A DNA stretch of 64,000 nt from Pelagibacterium flavum (GTDB taxonomy: Bacteria; Pseudomonadota; Alphaproteobacteria; Rhizobiales; Devosiaceae). The notes beneath the pieces were generated by a model. That model saw only the letters and a program-made list of their open reading frames with translations, did not search any database and was not told the origin of the DNA. The stretch covers positions 310,001-374,000 of the forward strand of contig NZ_CP107716.1 in NCBI RefSeq assembly GCF_025854335.1, given 5' to 3'. Numbering within the stretch: position 1 is the first letter of the stretch; each line of letters begins with the position of its first letter. The translations under genes were made by a program, and so were the position numbers. Positions 55,395 through 62,832 of this stretch are shown here, piece by piece.

Positions 55395-55406
55395 GTGAAA
55401 TTTCAC
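55395..55406. promoter_or_regulatory. 12-bp palindrome upstream of the MarR promoter
   Basis: GTGAAATTTCAC, a perfect palindrome 9 bases upstream of the -35. It differs at one base from the core of the 49538-49555 palindrome, suggesting a shared regulator for the transporter and the monooxygenase operon. Confidence 0.55.
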
Positions 55407-55591
55407 GCAAAAAGACGAAATGGGCGGCTCAATGGCCGCCCCAAACATGTTCGGGCATGTCGCCTATTCCGTACCGAAGGCTTGGCACTAGGCTTGCTCG
55501 ATGCAGTCATGCACTGATCTTATATCCGGATGCGCCGAGCACTATCCCACTGCCCTGCACATTGTACAGATTGCCTAGGGTCGAGACTCGT

Positions 55592-56197
55592 TCATAGCCA
55601 GTATGCGACTGCCGCTGCGAGCATGACGGCAGATAGATAGTTTCGGGCAAGCTTGTCGTATCGGGTGGCAACGCGGCGGAAATCCTTGAGCCGGCAGAAC
55701 ATGGCCTCGACACGCCAGCGGTCTTTGTAGCGTTTCTCGTCGTATTTGATTTTGCGCTTCCGGTTCTTGCGGCCAGGGATGACCGGGATTGTCTTCTGGT
55801 TGCGCAGAGTGGAACGAAGGCGGTTGGCATCATAGCCGCGGTCAGCAATAACTCTCTTCATGCCCATCGTGTGGGCGATGAGCAGATCGGCCCCCTTCAT
55901 GTCCGAGGCATTGCCGGGCGTCAGGATGAGGCGGATCGGTCTGCCGATAACGTCGACGAGCGCATGGATCTTGGTGGTCCGGCCACCACGCGAGATGCCA
56001 ATGGCATTGGTTCGCGCCCCCCTTTTCCCCCGCCTGCACAGCGATGGGCTTTGATATAGCTGCTGTCGATCTGGGCGGTTTCCGCAATCCAGCCTTGTTC
56101 GGTCAGAGCCGCGAGAATGCGTGCCCATACGCCGCGGCGACTCCAGCGGTTCCAGCGATTGTAGACTGTTGTCGAGGGGCCATACTCGGCAGGGCAA
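55592..56197 (-). CDS. IS5-family transposase, second frame
   Basis: The coding signal in this frame begins after the slippery run and continues NAIGISRGGRTTKIHALVDV, VIADRGYDANRLR with the second catalytic Asp, and RYKDRWRVEAMFCRLKDFRR with the catalytic Glu. The part of the frame before the run is not coding. It is expressed as a fusion with the first frame through a -1 shift at AAAAGGGGGG (minus strand, 56026-56017). Confidence 0.85.
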   Translation of the reverse strand: MPCRVWPLDNSLQSLEPLESPRRMGTHSRGSDRTRLDCGNRPDRQQLYQSPSLCRRGKRGARTNAIGISRGGRTTKIHALVDVIGRPIRLILTPGNASDMKGADLLIAHTMGMKRVIADRGYDANRLRSTLRNQKTIPVIPGRKNRKRKIKYDEKRYKDRWRVEAMFCRLKDFRRVATRYDKLARNYLSAVMLAAAVAYWL

Positions 56198-56364
56198 TCA
56201 GCCCAGCGTCCGCCGCACTTGAGCATATGAACGATCCCCGAAATTACCCGCCGGTCATCCACTCGACGTGCTCCAGGCTGGTTCTTGGGGAGATGTGGCT
56301 CAATGGCCGCCCAAGCTGCATCACTCAACCAAAATAGTCTGCTCATCGATACCTCCGAACTCAT
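55921..56364 (-). CDS. IS5-family transposase, first frame
   Basis: A 147-codon frame starting MSSEVSMSRLFWLSDAAWAA (the ATG at 56346, giving MSRLFWLSD, is a likely alternative). It contains the N-terminal IS5 domain (RRVISGIVHMLKCGGRWADC) and the first catalytic Asp in AETAQIDSSYIKAHR. Past GGGKGG the coding signal moves to the other frame. Confidence 0.85.
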   Translation of the reverse strand: MSSEVSMSRLFWLSDAAWAAIEPHLPKNQPGARRVDDRRVISGIVHMLKCGGRWADCPAEYGPSTTVYNRWNRWSRRGVWARILAALTEQGWIAETAQIDSSYIKAHRCAGGGKGGREPMPLASRVVAGPPRSMRSSTLSADRSASS

Positions 56365-56422
56365 CTAAAGCCAGAGAATCTGATTTGCAGCGTCTATTCA
56401 ACAAACTGATTGGGTATGGACC

Positions 56423-57195
56423 CTAGTCTGACGGCATTGCGGAATTTCTGGCCGCGCACTCGGCGTGTGCGAGGCCGTCGTTGGCGGCTATGGCGAGGGC
56501 CCCTAGGTGTTCCCCAAGCCGTGACGACTCCCGTCCAATCATTATTTCAGGTTTGGGGCACCGGATACCATCAAAGACGACTCGCGCGGGGTCGGATCCT
56601 GAATGGCCGCTTGTCCAGCATTCTCGCTAGCACCGGACTGTCAGCATTGGGCCCCGATTGCGCCAGTCGGCAAAGCGCCCCCATTTCGGTCGTTCAAGTT
56701 GTCTTTGCGCTTTCCCAAAAGCTGCCGCTCAACGCAGGGTCCGAACGTCGACCGCTAGCGAATACGACCGAAAATATCTCTCAATGCATCGGCGTTATCG
56801 CCCGTCCCAATCTTCCAATGTCCAGGCTGCCTGCCATTTTCGACTAAGTGTTGGGCGACATGGTCCTTACCGTTTAGCCTCACCGAACACGTTTTCCTGT
56901 TGTGGTCCTGCCGAAAGATCTGTCGAGTGCGGTGACCGCAGGTTATCGATGATCTGTAGGGTGGGGCGACTGACGTAACGATGAGCCTTGCTGAGCGGTC
57001 TGGTTTGGTCTCAGGTGGTATTGAACGATTAGAACATCGCCTTGAACGGCGATGAAGCGCGGAGTCGGCCCGCTCCCGCCGTATTATTTGGAACCCAACG
57101 GTCAGCTGGGAACGGGCCGCTGGAAATGCTGGCCAATAGGAAGAAGGCCCCCTATGACGCGCCCAGAGCGAGTCTTCCCCATTGGCGCTTCAGCC
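56423..57195 (+). other. Gene-poor stretch with dispersed repeat copy
   Basis: About 770 bp without a supportable gene on either strand. It contains the second copy of the 31-bp exact repeat (56650-56680). A plus-strand frame at its right end is antisense to the AraC-type gene and shows no domain. Confidence 0.4.
56650..56680. repeat. 31-bp exact dispersed repeat, copy 2
   Basis: Identical over 31 bases to 44479-44509. Flanking sequence on both sides is unrelated, apart from weak similarity after the repeat. Confidence 0.65.
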
Positions 57196-58086
57196 TCACG
57201 GCCAGGCCGCAAAAGAGGACGCGACGTCCAGGTGTTTGCGCGCCATTTCCTGTCGGTACTGCTGAGGGCCCTTTCCGTTAAGACGTTTGAAAAAGCGAGA
57301 AAAATAGGCCGGATCTTCAAAGCCGAGCGACAGGGCGATCTCGGCGACCTGCATGCCGGAATTCTCAAGCATCTGGCGGGCCTCGGCGATCAGGCGCGAA
57401 TGGATCAGGCCGAGCGGGGTTTGGCCTGTGGCGCGCTGGACGGCACTGTTGAGTCTGTCGGTGCTCACCCCAAGATAACGCGCATAATCGCCGACCGTCC
57501 AATGCCCGCGCATCTGGTGATCCACCAGATGCAAAAAACCGCTCACAATGGCTCGCGGCGCTGGGCGGGGCACCGTTGTGCTCAGATCTGATGTGCGCCA
57601 GACCATAATCAAAACGATCGCCAGCTGATGGTGTATCATCTCATGAGCGCCAGCCCGGTTTTCGCGCAGCTCAGCCTCCATATTCGATATCAACGTAGCC
57701 AATCGGCTTGAGACGTCACGTTCGATACGGGTTCCCAGCTGTGGGCGCTGGGAAAGGCGGCGAATGTCTTCCGCGATATTGCCGGGTAGGGTCATCTGAC
57801 CCAGCACGGCATCTGAAATGGCGAGCCACGCGCCGCGCGATCCTGCGTAAAGCGTCAGTTGAGCCGGCTTCCCCGTAGGCACCCAGACTAGGGTTGGCGC
57901 CTGAAGAGCCGCCGTCTCACCTTGATAGCTGATCTCGCCGGTGCCCGACACGAGGACGAAAATGCGGTGGCGCCGCCCCCTCAGGCTCCACTGAGTCGTA
58001 TCCAGTGTCGATGCGATCGACTGGCTCTCGACTTCCTGGGCAAGATCGAGACGCTGGCGCGTCGCTTCCATTTGAACTGATCGCAT
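57196..58086 (-). CDS. AraC-family transcriptional regulator
   Basis: A 296-aa protein. The C-terminal AraC DNA-binding domain has two helix-turn-helix segments (HWTVGDYARYLGVSTDRLNS, MQVAEIALSLGFEDPAYFSR) and the usual RFFKRLNGKGPQQYRQE ending. The N-terminal part (residues ~40-110) is cupin-like with HRIFVLVSGTGEISY. Divergent from the transporter and aldehyde dehydrogenase operon, it is the obvious local activator. It resembles the regulators of 4-hydroxyphenylacetate or benzoate-type uptake; the ligand is unknown. Confidence 0.92.
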   Translation of the reverse strand: MRSVQMEATRQRLDLAQEVESQSIASTLDTTQWSLRGRRHRIFVLVSGTGEISYQGETAALQAPTLVWVPTGKPAQLTLYAGSRGAWLAISDAVLGQMTLPGNIAEDIRRLSQRPQLGTRIERDVSSRLATLISNMEAELRENRAGAHEMIHHQLAIVLIMVWRTSDLSTTVPRPAPRAIVSGFLHLVDHQMRGHWTVGDYARYLGVSTDRLNSAVQRATGQTPLGLIHSRLIAEARQMLENSGMQVAEIALSLGFEDPAYFSRFFKRLNGKGPQQYRQEMARKHLDVASSFAAWP

Positions 58087-58242
58087 CGCGCCTCTCCTAG
58101 TTCCCAGAAAAGTACAAGTTTCTCCCGAAAAAGTCTATTCTTGTTCCCTGGAGGTTTGAGATAGCGTCATGTCAGGCGCTCGAAGGGACGAAAAGTCTTA
58201 CGAGTGCCCCGACGCCCGATTGGGGGCATGAGGAGGATTTCC

Positions 58243-59475
58243 ATGACATTGTTTACCCGCAGGGGCGCCCTGCGTACCCTTGGTGCTGCCGTAACGCTGA
58301 TGGCCGGCGTTAGCGCCTTTGCCGTTTCCGCGCAGGAAGAGCGCACATCGGTTAAGATCGGCTATGCTGTCTCCATCACCGGTGCCAATGCAGGCGGCGC
58401 CGGTATCACCACCATTCCGAACTATCGCCTCTGGGTTCATGAAGTGAACGAAGCAGGCGGTCTCGAACTTCCGGACGGTTCGCGCCTACCCATCGAAGTC
58501 GTCGAATACGACGATCGCTCCTCGGCTGAAGAAGTCGTGCGCGCCGTCGAGCGGCTGGTTACGCAGGACGAAGTCGACTTCGTGCTCTCTCCATGGGGCA
58601 CGGGCTTCAACCTCGCCGTCGCACCGCTGCTCGATCGGTTTGGCTATCCGCTGATTGCCTCGGCCGCCGTCACCGATCGCGCACCCGAGTTTGCCGAACG
58701 CTGGCCGGGCAGCTTCTGGCTTCTGGGCGGGGGCGCCGATTACGCAGGCGCCTTGGCCGATGTTCTTGCAGCCGCGCAAGAAGCCGGCGAAATCAATGGC
58801 GATGTGGCAGTGATTTCGGTGGCCGACGGGTTTGGTATCGATCTCATCAATGCCGCCCGCGAAACTTTTGCCGAAGCCGGGCTCAACATCGTCATGGACC
58901 GGACATACCCGCCGGGCACCACCGATTTCTCGCCAATGATCAACGAGGCGCAATCTTCGGGTGCCGACAGTTTCGTCGCGTTCTCTTATCCCCCTGACAC
59001 ATTTGCCCTGACGCAACAGGCCCAGGTCGCGTCCTTTAATCCCAACGTCTTCTACCTCGGCGTCGGCACCCCGTTCCCGACCTACCTCGCCGCTAATGGC
59101 GACAATACCGAGGGCGTATTGAGCCTTGGTGGTATCGACACCTCGAACGAAGCGCTTATGGATTATCGTCAGCGCCACGAAGACTTCATCGGCCAGGCTC
59201 CCGATTTCTGGGCTTCGCAGATGACCTATGCTGGTCTTGAAATGCTTGAGGAAGCCATCAGCCGCGTCGGGCTCGATCGCGACGCAGTGGCAGAGGAGCT
59301 CGCCACGGGCACCTTCACCACAATCCTTGGCGAGACGGCGCTGGAAGATAACCAGCTTCGCGACCTCTGGTGGACAGGTCAGTGGCAGGATGGCGTGTTT
59401 GTTGCCATCGAGCCGTCCGATCTTGACGGCGCCAGCGACATCCAACTGCCCAAGCAGCCCTGGTCGGGCCAGTAA
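58243..59475 (+). CDS. Branched-chain-type ABC transporter substrate-binding protein
   Basis: A 410-aa protein from the ATG at 58243 (GAGGAGG upstream). The leader has a twin-arginine-like TRRGALRTLGAAVTLMAG followed by cleavage near VSAQ, so Tat or Sec export is possible. The mature part is a type-I periplasmic receptor: KIGYAVSITGANAGGAGITT, VDFVLSPWGTGFNLAVAPLL, VISVADGFGIDLINAARETF. It is the first gene of the operon that ends in an aldehyde dehydrogenase, so an aromatic or aldehyde-yielding substrate is suggested. A strong hairpin follows. Confidence 0.92.
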   Translation: MTLFTRRGALRTLGAAVTLMAGVSAFAVSAQEERTSVKIGYAVSITGANAGGAGITTIPNYRLWVHEVNEAGGLELPDGSRLPIEVVEYDDRSSAEEVVRAVERLVTQDEVDFVLSPWGTGFNLAVAPLLDRFGYPLIASAAVTDRAPEFAERWPGSFWLLGGGADYAGALADVLAAAQEAGEINGDVAVISVADGFGIDLINAARETFAEAGLNIVMDRTYPPGTTDFSPMINEAQSSGADSFVAFSYPPDTFALTQQAQVASFNPNVFYLGVGTPFPTYLAANGDNTEGVLSLGGIDTSNEALMDYRQRHEDFIGQAPDFWASQMTYAGLEMLEEAISRVGLDRDAVAEELATGTFTTILGETALEDNQLRDLWWTGQWQDGVFVAIEPSDLDGASDIQLPKQPWSGQ

Positions 59476-59480
59476 GAAAC

Positions 59481-59514
59481 ACGGCCCTACCCAAACGCAT
59501 TAGGGCAGGGCCGT
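59481..59514 (+). promoter_or_regulatory. Intercistronic hairpin after the binding-protein gene
   Basis: Arms ACGGCCCTACCC and GGGCAGGGCCGT match at 11 of 12 positions around a 10-base loop. CCCCAAAA follows rather than a T-run. It is probably an mRNA-stabilising or attenuating element separating high binding-protein expression from the permeases. Confidence 0.65.
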
Positions 59515-59572
59515 CCCCAAAATCGGATATCAGTTTGACCACATCGTCCCTCAGGCGGCGGAAGGGTTTGAC

Positions 59573-60448
59573 ATGCTGACGACTGCGCTCATTTCAGGAC
59601 TGGTGCTTGGCGGCACCTATGCGCTCGTTGCCATGGGCCTCACGCTGCAATACGGCATCTCGCGGATCATGAACCTCGCCTATGGCGAGGTCACAATCTT
59701 CGCTGCGTTCTCGGCTTTCCTGTTGTTTTCCACCTTCGGCATCAACCCGTTGATGGGCATGCTTGTCGTGCTCCCCGGCGCCTTTGCCTTCGGCTATCTG
59801 ATCTATGGCGTTATGATGCAGCCGCTGGTCAAGCGATCGTCCAAGACCGGCACGTTGGAAGTAGATTCGATCCTGGCGACCTTTGGCCTGCTGTTCGTTA
59901 TCCAGGGCGTGATGCTGGTGACCTTCGGCTCGAACTACACGAGCTACAACTACCTTAACTTCGGCATTGACATTCTTGGCGCCAACATCGCCGCAAACCG
60001 GCTGCTCGCTTTCGTCTTGGCGATCGTCATCGGCGGAGCGCTGTTTTTCGTGCTCACCTGCACCCGCTGGGGTACGACCATCCGCGCCATCGCCGTCGCG
60101 CCGAAATCCGCTCCCTTGGTCGGCATCAACGTCAACCGCACGGCCCGCTTCGCATTTGCGCTCGGCACCATGCTGGCCGCCTCGGGTGGCGTGATGATTT
60201 CGATGTACCAGACCTTTAACGCCTCGATGGGCGTGGTCTTCACCATGAAAGCGCTGGTAATCGTCATCATGGGCGGCCTAGGCAATCTCATGGGCGCATT
60301 GGTCGCCGGCCTCCTGCTCGGGCTCGTCGAGACCTTCGTCGCCACCTATGTCGACCCCGGACTGACGCTGGCCTCGACCTATCTCATCTTCCTCGTCGTG
60401 CTCCTCTGGAAGCCTTCAGGTCTGTTCGGAAAGGCGACCGGACGATGA
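59573..60448 (+). CDS. Branched-chain-type ABC transporter permease (LivH family)
   Basis: A 291-aa membrane protein with GGCGGAAGGG before the ATG. It has about eight hydrophobic helices. Family signatures are MNLAYGEVTIFAAFSAF, TTIRAIAVAPKSAPLVGINV and MGGLGNLMGALVAGLLLGLV. Its stop overlaps the next start by 4 bp. Confidence 0.92.
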   Translation: MLTTALISGLVLGGTYALVAMGLTLQYGISRIMNLAYGEVTIFAAFSAFLLFSTFGINPLMGMLVVLPGAFAFGYLIYGVMMQPLVKRSSKTGTLEVDSILATFGLLFVIQGVMLVTFGSNYTSYNYLNFGIDILGANIAANRLLAFVLAIVIGGALFFVLTCTRWGTTIRAIAVAPKSAPLVGINVNRTARFAFALGTMLAASGGVMISMYQTFNASMGVVFTMKALVIVIMGGLGNLMGALVAGLLLGLVETFVATYVDPGLTLASTYLIFLVVLLWKPSGLFGKATGR

Positions 60449-61377
60449 ATCGCACTATCATCGGCTTTATCCTTATCAGCCTGGCGCTCACTGCCCTGGC
60501 CTTCATTCCCACACAGATTGGCGCCTATGGCGTCGGACTTCTGCTCGGTATGACGGGGTATGTGGTTCTTGCCAGCGCATGGGCGCTGTTTTCCGGTCCC
60601 ACACGCTACATTTCGCTGGCCACCGTCGCATTCTTCGGCATCGGCGCATACACCGTCGCAGTACTCAGCGAAACGCTGCCCTATCCCCTGGTCCTCGCCG
60701 TCGCCGGCCTCATAGGCCTGGCTGTGGCGCTCGTCGTCGGGCTCGCAACGCTGCGACTGGCCGGCATCTATTTCGTGATCTTCAGCTTCGGGCTGGCCGA
60801 ATTGGTCCGTCAGCTCGTCACCTGGTATGAAGTCAACGTCACCGGCACGCTGGGCCGCTACATCTTCCTGCCCATTACAGCCGAACACATCTACTGGCAG
60901 CTTCTCGGCCTTGCCGCCATAACGCTGTTGATCGGCTGGTTGATATCGCGCTCGCGGATCGGTCTGGCGCTCAAGGTCATTGGCGACGATGAGACTGTTG
61001 CTGCCCATACGGGCATCGACATCTCCCGCCTCAAGCTGGTCCTTTTTGCCATCAGCGCGACCATCATCACACTGGCCGGCGCCATCCAGGCACCGCGCTG
61101 GACCTATATCGAGCCGGCCATCGTCTTTAATCCGACGATCTCGTTCCTCACGGTCATCATGGCCTTGCTGGGTGGAGCCAACCGGCTCTGGGGTCCGATG
61201 CTGGGTGCGATCCCGCTGTTCCTGCTATTCGAATGGCTCAGCGCCAATTTCCCGAACCATTATTCGATCATTCTGGGCCTGATGTTTATCGCCATCGTCT
61301 TCATCGTCCCCCGCGGCATACTCGCGCTCGCCGAAGATCTTCTGAAGCGCACACGGCGCAAGGAAGTGGCTCAATGA
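60445..61377 (+). CDS. Branched-chain-type ABC transporter permease (LivM family)
   Basis: A 310-aa membrane protein with about nine helices and the LivM signatures SLATVAFFGIGAYTVAVL, IGLALKVIGDDETVAAHTGI and MALLGGANRLWGPMLGA. It overlaps both neighbours by 4 bp. Confidence 0.92.
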   Translation: MNRTIIGFILISLALTALAFIPTQIGAYGVGLLLGMTGYVVLASAWALFSGPTRYISLATVAFFGIGAYTVAVLSETLPYPLVLAVAGLIGLAVALVVGLATLRLAGIYFVIFSFGLAELVRQLVTWYEVNVTGTLGRYIFLPITAEHIYWQLLGLAAITLLIGWLISRSRIGLALKVIGDDETVAAHTGIDISRLKLVLFAISATIITLAGAIQAPRWTYIEPAIVFNPTISFLTVIMALLGGANRLWGPMLGAIPLFLLFEWLSANFPNHYSIILGLMFIAIVFIVPRGILALAEDLLKRTRRKEVAQ

Positions 61378-62102
61378 ACAAGCTTTTGGAAATCATCGAT
61401 CTCAAGAAACAGTTCGGCGGCCTGACCGCGGTCAACGATGTCAGCTTTTCTGTCGCCGAGGGTGAGATCGTCGCGCTACTCGGCCCCAATGGGTCCGGCA
61501 AGACTACAGTGCTCAACATGATCTCGGGGGCCTTAACGCCAACGGCGGGAACAATCGCTTTGGCCGGGGAAACGATCTCGAACCTGCCGCCCCACAAAAT
61601 AGCGCATAAAGGCGTGTCGCGCACGTTCCAGCTCGTCAAGATTTTGCCATCGCTGACCGTTGCCGAAAACGTCATCGCCGCTTTGGCCTTTCGGCCCAAC
61701 CCGCTCTGGGGCAGCGCAGCACAGGACCGTGCCGATATGCTCCTGGCCGATGTCGGGCTTTCGGGGCGTGGCCATGAGCATGCCGATGATCTGACCTATA
61801 TCGACCAGAAGCGCATGGAACTCGCCCGCGCGCTGGCCGCCGAACCGCGGCTTCTCCTCCTCGACGAATGGCTCTCGGGGCTCAATCCGACCGAGTTGCG
61901 CGTCGGCATCGACCTCATCGTGTCGTTGCGCGCGCGTGGCATGACGATCGTGCTGGTCGAACACATCATGGAGGCCGTTCGCGCCCTTTGTACGCGAGCC
62001 GTCGTCATGAACATCGGTTCGAAAATCGCCGAGGGACCAACGGACGATGTTCTTGCCGACCCGGCGGTGATCGCCGCCTATCTGGGAGACGGCCATGCTT
62101 GA
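61374..62102 (+). CDS. Branched-chain-type ABC transporter ATPase (LivG family)
   Basis: A 242-aa ATPase. The start at 61374 overlaps the permease stop; the longer frame would lie inside that permease gene. Walker A is GPNGSGKTTVLN, followed by IAHKGVSRTFQLVKILPSLT. The signature segment is the divergent LTYIDQKRMELARALA, in which the usual LSGGQ is replaced, and Walker B is LLLLDEWLSGLNP, with a Trp in place of the usual Pro. These departures occur in some aromatic-acid transporters. Confidence 0.9.
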   Translation: MNKLLEIIDLKKQFGGLTAVNDVSFSVAEGEIVALLGPNGSGKTTVLNMISGALTPTAGTIALAGETISNLPPHKIAHKGVSRTFQLVKILPSLTVAENVIAALAFRPNPLWGSAAQDRADMLLADVGLSGRGHEHADDLTYIDQKRMELARALAAEPRLLLLDEWLSGLNPTELRVGIDLIVSLRARGMTIVLVEHIMEAVRALCTRAVVMNIGSKIAEGPTDDVLADPAVIAAYLGDGHA

Positions 62103-62811
62103 GATCGAAACCCTCTCGCTGCGCTACGGTCGCCATCTTGCATTGGAAAATGTGTCCGTCAAAATCGCCGAGGGCGAGACGGTTGTGATCCTTGGGGCGA
62201 ATGGCGCCGGCAAATCCTCGCTCCTGAAAGCCATCGGCGGGCTGGCCCGTCCCGTAGCCGGATCGAAAATATCGCTCGACGGCCAATCGCTGCTCGGCAC
62301 GCCGTCGCACAAGATCCCCGAGACCGGTATCGCGCTGGTTCCAGAGGGCAGGGGCGTATTCGGTGACCTGACCGTTGAGGAAAACCTTCTTTTGGGCGCC
62401 AATCCCAAACGCGCCCGCGCGACCGAAGCTGAACGCAACGCGCTCATCTTCGATCTTTTCCCCCGCCTTGCAGAGCGCAAGCGCCAGATGGTGCGCACCA
62501 TGTCGGGTGGCGAGCAGCAAATGGTCGCCATCGGGCGCGCGCTGATGAGCAACCCCAAATACCTCATGCTCGACGAGCCAAGCCTCGGGCTGGCGCCAAT
62601 CGTCGTCACCGAACTGTTCGCCGCGCTCAAGCGTGTGCAAAAGACAGGTGTGGCGCTACTTTTGGTCGAACAGAACGTATCGATTTCACTTTCGATCGCC
62701 GATCGCGGCTACCTCCTGGAGGCTGGTCACATCGTGGGATCGGACACCGCCGAAGCGCTCAAGACCGACGCTGCGGTGCAACAGGCATTCCTTGGCGGCA
62801 CCGCCGCCTGA
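62095..62811 (+). CDS. Branched-chain-type ABC transporter ATPase (LivF family)
   Basis: A 238-aa ATPase overlapping the previous gene by 8 bp. Walker A is GANGAGKSSLLK, then VPEGRGVFGDLTVEENLLLG, the signature MSGGEQQMVAIGRAL, and Walker B LMLDEPSLGLAP. Unlike its LivG-type partner it keeps all canonical motifs, so the ATPase pair is probably asymmetric. Confidence 0.92.
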   Translation: MLEIETLSLRYGRHLALENVSVKIAEGETVVILGANGAGKSSLLKAIGGLARPVAGSKISLDGQSLLGTPSHKIPETGIALVPEGRGVFGDLTVEENLLLGANPKRARATEAERNALIFDLFPRLAERKRQMVRTMSGGEQQMVAIGRALMSNPKYLMLDEPSLGLAPIVVTELFAALKRVQKTGVALLLVEQNVSISLSIADRGYLLEAGHIVGSDTAEALKTDAAVQQAFLGGTAA

Positions 62812-62832
62812 TGTCAAACAAGGAGACTAGCG

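Larger units (their letters stand above)
55579..56422 (-). mobile_element. IS5-family (IS427-like) element, complete (about 0.84 kb)
   Basis: The ends are flanked by CTAG at 55575-55578 and 56423-56426, with short inverted termini (GGTC-A-AC). Two overlapping minus-strand frames encode the transposase. It is a different IS from the truncated IS5 at 16913, although both share the two-frame design. Confidence 0.85.

Noticed and set aside
57052..57591. 179-codon plus-strand frame at the edge of the gene-poor stretch
   Set aside because: Mostly antisense to the AraC-family regulator, with no domain.
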